Source: Amyelois transitella
Taxonomy: Eukaryota; Arthropoda; Insecta; Lepidoptera; Pyralidae
Direction of reading: 5' to 3'
NCBI RefSeq assembly: GCF_032362555.1
Contig: NC_083531.1
Span: 124,001 to 188,000, forward strand
DNA length: 64,000 bases
Position 1 is the first letter of the stretch. Every line of letters begins with the position of its first letter. Below, piece after piece: positions 51,859 to 64,000 of this stretch. Position numbers and translations under genes: made by a program. The notes under the pieces were generated by a model that searched no databases, was not told the origin of the DNA, and saw only the letters and a list, made by a program, of their open reading frames with translations.

Positions 51859-52450
51859 ACAATATGATTCTTATGCGTTAAAAACAGTTTCACTTTTGAT
51901 AAACCAAAGTCAACAAAGCTAATCATTCTAAAACACAACGTACGATTCACTTACTTACTCAGTTGCTGGCTCAGCAAGAATAAATAAACGGGCTTTACAC
52001 GAGTCTGCCTGTCAAAAATACTTTGTCAAGTCTTATCTACCTCTACCTAGTTCGCTACCTACCTATTACATATTATGCAAACCTAACCTAACCTAACGTA
52101 ACAAGGGATAACCTAAACTAGGTATCACCTACCTACCTACCTATTTTTTTTTTTTTTTACCTACCCCCTTTTTTTTTTTTTTTTTTTTTACCTATCTTTA
52201 TCTCACTTTCTTTGCACTATTGGCGGAGGGGAGGGGAAGGGAGAGGGGGGAGGGGAATGATTCGAGGCGTGCCCGACGCGACTACGCCGACTTTCCTATT
52301 GGCCGATATACGCTGTGACCATTACACTGTTTGACTGCAGACGACGGACATATAGTCAAAATTTATCAAAAATTCGGGCACCACACGAGACATCTCGGTT
52401 TCTAGATCTCGCGCTAGTGACGTTACGCACGCATTTTATAACAAAGAAAA

Positions 52451-52825
52451 ATGCCGCCCAAGACCAGTGGCAAGGCCGCCAAGAAATCTGGCAAAGCCCA
52501 GAAGAACATCTCCAAGACTGACAAAAAGAAGAAGAAGCACAAGAGGAAGGAGAGCTACGCCATCTACATTTACAAAGTGCTGAAGCAGGTGCACCCGGAC
52601 ACCGGTATATCCAGCAAGGCGATGTCCATCATGAACTCGTTCGTGAACGACATCTTCGAGCGAATCGCCGCCGAGGCTTCCCGCCTGGCCCACTACAACA
52701 AGAGGTCAACGATCACATCGAGGGAGGTGCAGACTTCCGTGAGGCTTCTCCTGCCCGGTGAGCTCGCCAAGCACGCCGTCAGTGAAGGCACCAAGGCGGT
52801 CACCAAGTACACCAGCTCCAAGTAG
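52451..52825 (+). CDS. H2B: Histone H2B, unit 7
   Basis: Identical H2B; altered TATA region 52351-52361; hairpin 53036-53051. The ACGC tract in the 3'UTR is shorter than in unit 6, as in unit 8. Confidence 0.98.
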   Translation: MPPKTSGKAAKKSGKAQKNISKTDKKKKKHKRKESYAIYIYKVLKQVHPDTGISSKAMSIMNSFVNDIFERIAAEASRLAHYNKRSTITSREVQTSVRLLLPGELAKHAVSEGTKAVTKYTSSK

Positions 52826-53035
52826 ATGATTTATATATAGTGTGTGTGTGTGTGTGTGTTTGCTAACGTGTGTCCGTCGAAGTGTTTTGTTTTGTTTGCT
52901 CCTACACATCACCTACCCCTTCACGGTTGGGTCAGGTAGTGGATGGGATCGGACGGGCGAAATATCGAATGGATGCAGAATGGCAGCACAGCATATACGC
53001 ACGCACACGCGTGTATAATATACCTACATCCAAAA

Positions 53036-53051
53036 GGCCCTTTTCAGGGCC
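53036..53051 (+). terminator. Histone stem-loop, H2B unit 7
   Basis: Same hairpin as at 7480-7495. Confidence 0.95.
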
Positions 53052-53545
53052 ACAACATTTGTCATAATTTACTGAATGTTTCTTCTCGACTTAATACGTC
53101 GTACCAACCTCAGACTTATAATTCGGAGTAATAATAATAATAATAAAGTAAACACGCATGATATCATGATATCGAACAACAAATGTTTGTTGTTGATAAA
53201 AATATATATACGTAAATATTACAATTGTTCGCTGTGTCCACCCCGCAAAGGAAAATATTATTATTCTAAATAATACTACATAATTATTTCGTAAAATACT
53301 ACACACGCACGACTGAGAGAGAGGGAGACAGGAGAGGGGGGGGGGGGGGGGGGGGGAGGAGAGGGGGGGGGGGTTCACCATATTACCCTTACCATAGTAC
53401 CATTCGGTAGTATACTACCAGTCGATGCTACGTGTTCGTATAAAACGCGCTAGAATCTGTTAATTCGGATCACTTCAGTTCGGTCGGTACCCGCGTGCGG
53501 TCGTGTGTACGTACTTGGTGTGTTTTGTAATCGTTCTTCCGTTGA

Positions 53546-53974
<429 letters not shown>

Positions 53975-54101
53975 GCGTGTAGAGGAGTCTGGTGGTGATT
54001 CCCGTTGTTGTGTGTCCGATCTCGTCATGTTCATGACCATTACATGATCATGATCGCAACGTGACACTAGAAATGGAACGTCGCCGCTCGCATTTACAAA
54101 C

Positions 54102-54117
54102 GGCCCTTTTCAGGGCC
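54102..54117 (+). terminator. Histone stem-loop, H3 unit 8
   Basis: Same hairpin as at 2024-2039. Confidence 0.95.
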
Positions 54118-54572
54118 ACACACGATTCAAACTGATACATGTTTCTTGGTACGATGAGTTAGTTCCCACCACCACCTACCTGCGTAATTAATGAACATAT
54201 ATTATTATCATGTAACTACTTCCTTACCACCACATACACGCAGCAACATATTGTTATGTATGTAAAAAAAAAAAAAAAAAAACAAATAAAAACATACAAA
54301 ATCTTTATAATACCTAACCTACTGTTGCGACTGCGAATGAAAGCTAGTATGGAATAATAATAATGTGCGTGTACGTATTTATTTATTATTATTATTTTTT
54401 TTTTTTTTTGTTTTTCTTTTTATTTAATATTCTCGTATATTATTATTATTTTTTTTTTTTTTTTTTTTTTTATTAACGCGCGCTCGTTCTTCTATTGGTT
54501 GGCCGTTGAGAGGCCCCCCTCGCCTCCCCACCCCTACCCCCTCCTTCGCGTTGCTAGTGTATATAAAAGTAG

Positions 54573-54980
<408 letters not shown>

Positions 54981-55065
54981 GGTGTGCCGTGTGCGTGTCT
55001 CGTGTTTCTCGCTCGCTCGATCTCTGCAAGCGAGTAAACAAACGAAACAAACAATTAAACAAAAA

Positions 55066-55081
55066 GGCCCTTTTCAGGGCC
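55066..55081 (+). terminator. Histone stem-loop, H4 unit 8
   Basis: Same hairpin as at 2994-3009. Confidence 0.95.
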
Positions 55082-55170
55082 GCAAAAGTATCGTTGAATT
55101 TGTTGTTGTTAAAACCGTTTCTGATGTCACTTATCGTGTCGACCGTTCATTATGCATGCATGCATGCATG

Positions 55171-55173
<3 letters not shown>

Positions 55174-55250
<77 letters not shown>
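55174..55250. repeat. (CA)n microsatellite, unit 8
   Basis: About 38 CA repeats, a length between those of units 6 and 7. Confidence 0.95.
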
Positions 55251-55257
<7 letters not shown>

Positions 55258-56335
55258 TGACTCTTCTCTCTTTATCTTTTTTTTTTTCAACAAAACAAAC
55301 ACAATTTTCGCACGTCCAGTCACTTCCAAGACGTAAAAACTTTGTTAAATTTGACTTCACACCCGACACTGGCCACCTCCTCACGTTACTTAATATTATG
55401 ATATTGTCTCCTCAGTAATCTGGATCCATCCATCCATCCATCCATCCATCTCCCGCCGCCGACGACACTCTATACACTGACTGACTGACTGACCTAATAA
55501 AAATATTGCAACTGCCACTGCCACTGCACACACCGCACATCAATTAGTAGGTAGTATGTAGACGATATTACGACGCACATAATGCACTAGTTAGGTAGGT
55601 AGGTAGGTAGGTACTCGTTACAACAACAAAAACAAAAAAAAAAAACACTCCGCATCCCCGCATTCTTTTCTCTCGCCCGACTGCCCGACTATTATTTATT
55701 TATTATCATATAATAATTACACAAATATAATAATAATTACATGCTTTTACATCGAGAAAGAGACTAGACGCTCGCTCTCCGAGAGCTCGCACTTTGCGTG
55801 TTTTACCAACGTGGACTTGACAAGCTTCAAAATTGTCAAATATAATATTTATACATATGAAATATTAACAAGGGTGAACAATGATATCTTAGCTTTTTAT
55901 CTGGGGACACTAATTGCGTACATTATTAGGTTTTATAATGAAAAACAACTTTTGAACATGACCCGAGCTCTGGTCCGATATATTACTGTGAAAATAAACG
56001 TCTATAACTCGGGATCACTATTCATCGGTGTGATTAAAATCACACGTGCACGTGGATAAACTCAATAATATACATTATACGTGTTCAATGTGCCTTCATA
56101 GCGCATTATTATTATGGAAAATTAATATTTTCCGAACTTAGTTAGTGAAAAGTTGGAAGCTCTCGTATGAGAAAACGTTTCGCGGCACACCGGTTCTCGT
56201 TACGGTATTACTCGATGCGAACGAAATGTTCGCACGCGCCCGTCGAGTCGACTTTAACAACACTGTTCATTTAACAATTCCCGTGTTTGTTTGTTTGCGC
56301 GTGTGTGTTAAGTGAAATAAATAAATATTAACAAT

Positions 56336-57091
56336 ATGGCAGACACAGCTGTAGCTTCCGAGGCACCGGCACCGGCTACGCCGGCGAAGAAGCAGCCTAA
56401 GGCGTCTGCCGCGGCGGGCGGTGTCAAGAAGGCGAAAGCCAAACCGACCCACCCGAAGACATCGGAGATGGTCAACAGCGCCATCAAGGAGTTGAAGGAG
56501 AGGAGCGGATCGTCCCTGCAGGCCATTAAGAAATACATAGCGGCCCAATACAAAGTCGACGCCGAGAAATTGGCACCGTTCATAAGGAAATATTTGAAGA
56601 GCGCCGTCGAATCCGGAGCACTGATCCAGACCAAGGGCAAAGGTGCGTCGGGATCGTTCAAATTGGAATCCAAATCGTCATCGTCCAAGAAACCGGCCGG
56701 CGGTGCGGCGGGCACCAAGAGGTCCGCGTCCGCGGCCGGCGCCAAATCGAAGAAGGGATCCGCCGCGTCCGCGTCCGCCTCCAAGGCGAAGAAGGCCGCC
56801 TCCGCCGGCGGCGGTGCGTCTTCGTCGCCGTCGAAGGCTGCCGGCGGCAAGGCGGCCTCGTCCGCCGCCACCGCTAAGGACAAGAAGGCTGCGGCCGCGG
56901 CCAAGAAGAAGCCAGCGGCGGCCAAGAAGGCCGCGACGGCCGCGCCCGCGAGGGCCAAGGCCGCTGCCGCGCCGAAGGCGAAGAAAACTGCCAAACCCCC
57001 TACGAAGAAACCGAAAGCGCCCAAGCCGAAGAAGGCCGCCACAACACCCAAGAAGCCCGCAGCAAAGAAAGCGGCCGCGTCAAAGAAGTAA
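56336..57091 (+). CDS. H1: Linker histone H1, unit 8 (251 aa form)
   Basis: Same as unit 6 H1; dyad 56216-56234; variant hairpin 57310-57325. Confidence 0.97.
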   Translation: MADTAVASEAPAPATPAKKQPKASAAAGGVKKAKAKPTHPKTSEMVNSAIKELKERSGSSLQAIKKYIAAQYKVDAEKLAPFIRKYLKSAVESGALIQTKGKGASGSFKLESKSSSSKKPAGGAAGTKRSASAAGAKSKKGSAASASASKAKKAASAGGGASSSPSKAAGGKAASSAATAKDKKAAAAAKKKPAAAKKAATAAPARAKAAAAPKAKKTAKPPTKKPKAPKPKKAATTPKKPAAKKAAASKK

Positions 57092-57309
57092 ATCCCTACC
57101 TGTGTATGTACCTGGTACATACCGCCGCTCTCTTTATCTCTCCGCCGTTTGTTTACTGCTAGTTGCTTGCTTGCTTGCAGAAACAACAACAACTACCACG
57201 AAGACGGACGTCGTCGAAGAAGAAGAGATCGGGGTGGGTGGGAAAAAGCGTGCACCGTTGTGTGCGCGTGCCGTGCCGCGCCCATGGTGCCCTTTAGCGC
57301 CGAACAAAA

Positions 57310-57325
57310 AGCCCTTTTCAGGGCT
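57310..57325 (+). terminator. Histone stem-loop, H1 unit 8
   Basis: AGCCC/GGGCT variant. Confidence 0.94.
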
Positions 57326-57818
57326 AACATATGGTTCAATGTGTATGTTTCTTTGTACAACAACAATAATAACACATGTCTGTGTGTGTTGTGTCGTCGA
57401 CCTACCTTGTGAGACAGGAGTGTAAGTATCGCTTCTTACGTAAGTATTGATGAAGAAGAAGAGAGAGAGTGTTAAATAAAAAAAATAAATAAAAATATAC
57501 AAACGCATGAACATTCAGATATATATTTCATTACCTGACTGTGTTATTAGCTAGCTAGCTCATGATATGTATAATATAACGTAACGTAATAGTGAGTAAG
57601 GAAAGAAAAAAAAAAAGTAAATATGTAAATAAAAATAGGTAGACATTGTCCGTTAGTTCGTTCGTTCACATCCCCACCACTCGATGTTGGTAACTTCGTT
57701 CATTGTACGATAAAGATCAACGCACGGGTGTATATAATAAAAGCATACCCCGTCCGCGTACGCTCATTTTAACGTCGTCGTCCGTTGTCACAACAACGTT
57801 TGTTTGTTTGTTTACTAA

Positions 57819-58217
<399 letters not shown>

Positions 58218-58468
58218 GTCGTCCACTTTCGTTCGTTCGTTCGTTCCTCTATTTTGTTGTTGTTTTTATTGTATGTATTTTGTATTGTACACACACACCT
58301 ATGTTGTCGTTCACCTAAGGTGCGACTCCATAATTGTAGTGCGTGTACATACACACACATATACGTACTTGCTCAACAACAATCTGAGGCCCGATATGGA
58401 TGGATGGATGGACTCTTACGTGGTCGCCGGGTGCGTCGACTTGCTAACTCGGAATAAAAAGACAAAAA

Positions 58469-58484
58469 GGCCCTTTTCAGGGCC
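58469..58484 (+). terminator. Histone stem-loop, H2A unit 8
   Basis: Same hairpin as at 6259-6274. Confidence 0.95.
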
Positions 58485-59076
58485 ACAATATGATTCTTAT
58501 GCGTTAAAAACAGTTTCACTTTTGATAAACCAAAGTCAACAAAGCTAATCATTCTAAAACACAACGTACGATTCACTTACTTACTCAGTTGCTGGCTCAG
58601 CAAGAATAAATAAACGGGCTTTACACGAGTCTGCCTGTCAAAAATACTTTGTCAAGTCTTATCTACCTCTACCTAGTTCGCTACCTACCTATTACATATT
58701 ATGCAAACCTAACCTAACCTAACGTAACAAGGGATAACCTAAACTAGGTATCACCTACCTACCTACCTATTTTTTTTTTTTTTTACCTACCCCCTTTTTT
58801 TTTTTTTTTTTTTTTACCTATCTTTATCTCACTTTCTTTGCACTATTGGCGGAGGGGAGGGGAAGGGAGAGGGGGGAGGGGAATGATTCGAGGCGTGCCC
58901 GACGCGACTACGCCGACTTTCCTATTGGCCGATATACGCTGTGACCATTACACTGTTTGACTGCAGACGACGGACATATAGTCAAAATTTATCAAAAATT
59001 CGGGCACCACACGAGACATCTCGGTTTCTAGATCTCGCGCTAGTGACGTTACGCACGCATTTTATAACAAAGAAAA

Positions 59077-59451
59077 ATGCCGCCCAAGACCAGTGGCAAG
59101 GCCGCCAAGAAATCTGGCAAAGCCCAGAAGAACATCTCCAAGACTGACAAAAAGAAGAAGAAGCACAAGAGGAAGGAGAGCTACGCCATCTACATTTACA
59201 AAGTGCTGAAGCAGGTGCACCCGGACACCGGTATATCCAGCAAGGCGATGTCCATCATGAACTCGTTCGTGAACGACATCTTCGAGCGAATCGCCGCCGA
59301 GGCTTCCCGCCTGGCCCACTACAACAAGAGGTCAACGATCACATCGAGGGAGGTGCAGACTTCCGTGAGGCTTCTCCTGCCCGGTGAGCTCGCCAAGCAC
59401 GCCGTCAGTGAAGGCACCAAGGCGGTCACCAAGTACACCAGCTCCAAGTAG
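59077..59451 (+). CDS. H2B: Histone H2B, unit 8
   Basis: Identical H2B; altered TATA region 58977-58987; hairpin 59662-59677. Confidence 0.98.
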   Translation: MPPKTSGKAAKKSGKAQKNISKTDKKKKKHKRKESYAIYIYKVLKQVHPDTGISSKAMSIMNSFVNDIFERIAAEASRLAHYNKRSTITSREVQTSVRLLLPGELAKHAVSEGTKAVTKYTSSK

Positions 59452-59661
59452 ATGATTTATATATAGTGTGTGTGTGTGTGTGTGTTTGCTAACGTGTGTC
59501 CGTCGAAGTGTTTTGTTTTGTTTGCTCCTACACATCACCTACCCCTTCACGGTTGGGTCAGGTAGTGGATGGGATCGGACGGGCGAAATATCGAATGGAT
59601 GCAGAATGGCAGCACAGCATATACGCACGCACACGCGTGTATAATATACCTACATCCAAAA

Positions 59662-59677
59662 GGCCCTTTTCAGGGCC
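59662..59677 (+). terminator. Histone stem-loop, H2B unit 8
   Basis: Same hairpin as at 7480-7495. Confidence 0.95.
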
Positions 59678-60171
59678 ACAACATTTGTCATAATTTACTG
59701 AATGTTTCTTCTCGACTTAATACGTCGTACCAACCTCAGACTTATAATTCGGAGTAATAATAATAATAATAAAGTAAACACGCATGATATCATGATATCG
59801 AACAACAAATGTTTGTTGTTGATAAAAATATATATACGTAAATATTACAATTGTTCGCTGTGTCCACCCCGCAAAGGAAAATATTATTATTCTAAATAAT
59901 ACTACATAATTATTTCGTAAAATACTACACACGCACGACTGAGAGAGAGGGAGACAGGAGAGGGGGGGGGGGGGGGGGGGGGAGGAGAGGGGGGGGGGGT
60001 TCACCATATTACCCTTACCATAGTACCATTCGGTAGTATACTACCAGTCGATGCTACGTGTTCGTATAAAACGCGCTAGAATCTGTTAATTCGGATCACT
60101 TCAGTTCGGTCGGTACCCGCGTGCGGTCGTGTGTACGTACTTGGTGTGTTTTGTAATCGTTCTTCCGTTGA

Positions 60172-60603
<432 letters not shown>

Positions 60604-60730
60604 GCGTGTAGAGGAGTCTGGTGGTGATTCCCGTTGTTGTGTGTCCGATCTCGTCATGTTCATGACCATTACATGATCATGATCGCAACGTGACACTAGA
60701 ACTGGAACGTCGCCGCTCGCATTTACAAAC

Positions 60731-60746
60731 GGCCCTTTTCAGGGCC
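60731..60746 (+). terminator. Histone stem-loop, H3 unit 9
   Basis: Same hairpin as at 2024-2039. Confidence 0.95.
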
Positions 60747-60897
60747 ACACACGATTCAAACTGATACATGTTTCTTGGTACGATGAGTTAGTTCCCACCA
60801 CCACCACCACCTACCTGCGTAATTAATGAACACATATATTATTATCATGTAACTACTTCCTTACCACCACATACACGCAGCAACATATTGTTATGTA

Positions 60898-60929
<32 letters not shown>

Positions 60930-61207
60930 CATACAAAATCTTTATAATACCTAACCTACTGTTGCGACTGCGAATGAAAGCTAGTATGGAATAATAATAA
61001 TGTGCGTGTACGTATTTATTTATTATTATTTTTTTTTTTTTTTTGTTTTTCTTTTTATTTAATATTCTCGTATATTATTATTAATATTTTTTTTTTTTTT
61101 TTTTTTATTAACGCGCGCTCGTTCTTCTATTGGTTGGCCGTTGAGGGGCCCCCCTCGCCTCCCCACCCCTACCCCCTCCTTCGCGTTGCTAGTGTATATA
61201 AAAGTAG

Positions 61208-61615
<408 letters not shown>

Positions 61616-61700
61616 GGTGTGCCGTGTGCGTGTCTCGTGTTTCTCGCTCGCTCGATCTCTGCAAGCGAGTAAACAAACGAAACAAACAATTAAACAAAAA

Positions 61701-61716
61701 GGCCCTTTTCAGGGCC
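61701..61716 (+). terminator. Histone stem-loop, H4 unit 9
   Basis: Same hairpin as at 2994-3009. Confidence 0.95.
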
Positions 61717-62883
61717 GCAAAAGTATCGTTGAATTTGTTGTTGTTAAAACCGTTTCTGATGTCACTTATCGTGTCGACCGTTCATTATGCATGCAGCACA
61801 CACACTTTATCTTTTTTCAACAAAACAAACACAATTTTCGCTACACACAAACAGTTCAAATGATTTGCAATCTGTCCAGTCACTTCCAAGACGTAAAAAC
61901 TTTGTTAAATTTGACTTCACACCCGACACTGGCCACCTCCTCACGTTACTTAATATTATGATATTGTCTCCTCAGTAATCTGGATCCATCCATCCATCCA
62001 TCTCCCGCCGCCGACGACACTCTATACACTGACTGACTGACTGACTGACTGACTGACCTAATAAAAATATTGCAACTGCCACTGCCACTGCACACACCGC
62101 ACATCAATTAGTAGGTAGTATGTAGACGATACTACGACGCACATAATGCACTAGGTAGGTACCTACTCGTTACAACAACAAAAAGAAGAAAAAAAAACAC
62201 TCCGCATCCCCGCATTCTTTTCTCTCGCCCGACTGCCCGACTATTATTTATTATCATATAATAATTACACAAATATAATAATAATTACATGCTTTTACAT
62301 CGAGAAAGAGACTAGACGCTCGCTCTCCGAGAGCTCGCACTTTGCGTGTTTTACCAACGTGGACTTGACAAGCTTCAAAATTGTCAAATATAATATTTAT
62401 ACATATTATATATTAACAAGGGTGAACAATGATATCTTAGCTTTTTACCTGGGGACACTAATTGCGTACATTATTAGGTTTTATAATGAAAAACAACTTT
62501 TGAACATGACCCGAGCTCTGGTCCGATATATTACTGTGAAAATAAACGTCTATAACTCGGGATCACTATTCATCGGTGTGATTAAAATCACATGTGCACG
62601 TGGATAAACTCAATAATATACATTATACGTGTTCAATGTGCCTTCCGAGCGCATTATTATTATGGAAAATTAATATTTTCCGAACTTAGTTAGTGAAAAG
62701 TTGGAAGCTCTCGTATGAGAAAACGTTTCGCGGCACACCGGTTCTCGTTACGGTATTACTCGATGCGAACGAAATGTTCGCACGCGCCCGTCGACTTTAA
62801 CACTGTTCATTTAACAATTCCCGTGTTTGTTTGTTGTTTGCGCGTGTGTGTATTAAGTGAAATAAATAAATATTAACAATAAT

Positions 62884-63636
62884 ATGGCAGACACAGCTGT
62901 AGCTTCCGAGGCACCGGCACCGGCTACGCCGGCGAAGAAGCAGCCTAAGGCGTCTGCCGCGGCGGGCGGTGTCAAGAAGGCGAAAGCCAAACCGACCCAC
63001 CCGAAGACATCGGAGATGGTCAACAGCGCCATCAAGGAGTTGAAGGAGAGGAGCGGATCGTCCCTGCAGGCCATTAAGAAATACATAGCGGCCCAATACA
63101 AAGTCGACGCCGAGAAATTGGCACCGTTCATAAGGAAATATTTGAAGAGCGCCGTCGAATCCGGAGCACTGATCCAGACCAAGGGCAAAGGTGCGTCGGG
63201 ATCGTTCAAATTGGAATCCAAATCGTCATCGTCCAAGAAACCGGCCGGCGGTGCGGCGGGCACCAAGAGGTCCGCGTCCGCGGCCGGCGCCAAATCGAAG
63301 AAGGGATCCGCCGCGTCCGCGTCCTCCTCCAAGGCGAAGAAGGCCGCCTCCGCCGGCGGTGCGTCTTCGTCGCCGTCGAAGGCGGCCGGCGGCAAGGCGG
63401 CCTCGTCCGCCGCCACCGCTAAGGACAAGAAGGCTGCGGCCGCGGCCAAGAAGAAGCCCGCGGCGGCCAAGAAGGCCGCGGCGGCCGCGCCCGCGAGGGC
63501 CAAGGCCGCTGCCGCGCCGAAGGCGAAGAAAACTGCCAAACCCCCTACGAAGAAACCGAAAGCGCCCAAGCCGAAGAAGGCCGCCACAACACCCAAGAAG
63601 CCCGCAGCAAAGAAAGCGGCCGCGTCAAAGAAGTAA
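62884..63636 (+). CDS. H1: Linker histone H1, unit 9 (250 aa form)
   Basis: Type I H1, identical to unit 1; dyad 62764-62782; variant hairpin 63832-63847. Confidence 0.97.
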   Translation: MADTAVASEAPAPATPAKKQPKASAAAGGVKKAKAKPTHPKTSEMVNSAIKELKERSGSSLQAIKKYIAAQYKVDAEKLAPFIRKYLKSAVESGALIQTKGKGASGSFKLESKSSSSKKPAGGAAGTKRSASAAGAKSKKGSAASASSSKAKKAASAGGASSSPSKAAGGKAASSAATAKDKKAAAAAKKKPAAAKKAAAAAPARAKAAAAPKAKKTAKPPTKKPKAPKPKKAATTPKKPAAKKAAASKK

Positions 63637-63831
63637 ATCCCTACCTGTGTATGTACCTGGTATATACCGCCGCTCTCTTTATCTCTCCGCCGTTTGTTTA
63701 CTGCTAGTTGCTTGCAGAAACAACGACAACAACTACCACGAAGACGGACGTCGTCGAAGAAGAAGAGGTCGGGGTGGGTGGGAAAAAGCGTGCACCGTTG
63801 TGTGCATGGTGCCCTTTCGCGCCTAACAAAA

Positions 63832-63847
63832 AGCCCTTTTCAGGGCT
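63832..63847 (+). terminator. Histone stem-loop, H1 unit 9
   Basis: AGCCC/GGGCT variant. The rest of the window (63848-64000) is H1-H2A spacer. Confidence 0.94.
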
Positions 63848-64000
63848 AACATATGGTTCAATGTGTATGTTTCTTTGTACAACAACAATAATAACACATG
63901 TCTGTGTGTCGTCGACCTACCTTGTGAGACGAGTGTAAGTATCGCTTCTTACGTAAGTATTGATGAAGAAGAAGAGAGAGAGTGTTAAATAAAAAAAATA

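Overview
The window is a stretch of a tandem histone-gene array from an animal, almost certainly an insect. The five replication-dependent histones are intron-free, and every gene ends in the animal histone-mRNA hairpin rather than relying on a polyadenylation signal. Core histone genes have TATA boxes. The AT-rich spacers, runs of TAGGTACCTA/CCTACC type and short CCTAA repeats resemble hemipteran, and especially aphid, genomes; the aphid assignment is an inference from sequence style. All histone genes lie on the + strand in the order H3-H4-H1-H2A-H2B, with a period of about 6.5 kb. Nine units or part-units are present: 9 H3, 8 H4, 8 H1, 7 H2A (one broken) and 7 H2B. Proteins from different units are identical or nearly so, which indicates concerted evolution.

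Layout: 1-1379 is the 3' end of a LINE (my label LINE-A) that abuts the H3 leader. Unit 1 is 1380-7874. Unit 2 is 7875-14397 and carries an H2A gene broken by a palindromic insertion. Unit 3 is 14398-26838, with a complete LINE-A (15541-21475) inserted in the H4 promoter. Unit 4 is 26839-33325. Unit 5 is 33326-34467 and contains only H3; it runs into a complete, diverged LINE (LINE-B, 34468-40196). Units 6 to 8 (40197-60086) belong to a second unit type (type II, about 6.63 kb). They have long (CA)n tracts, a 251-residue H1 and an altered H2B TATA region. Unit 9 (60087-64000) returns to type I after a switch in the H3 promoter/leader and runs off the window within the H1-H2A spacer.

The main discovery candidate is the relation between the LINEs and the histone promoters. 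Both complete 5' ends lie in the H4 promoter, 32 to 33 bases downstream of the first T of TATAAAA, about where transcription should start. LINE-A in unit 3 has an 11-base target duplication and restores the exact unit length when removed. Its 3' junction lies 22 bases from that T. The 3' junction of the first LINE-A, in the H3 promoter, also lies 22 bases from the TATAAAA, and LINE-B's H3 junction lies 23 bases away. Such an element would be transcribed from its own first base by an S-phase histone promoter, while the histone gene behind it loses its TATA box. Both elements have complete-looking ORF1 (zinc-knuckle) and ORF2 (APE endonuclease plus reverse transcriptase), no poly(A) tail, and shared 3'UTR hairpins with a compensatory base change.

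LINE-B joins the H4 promoter of a type I unit to the H3 leader of a type II unit, so H4, H1, H2A and H2B are missing there. This looks like recombination between two promoter-inserted LINE-B copies, although a deletion during insertion or a misassembly cannot be excluded from the sequence alone.
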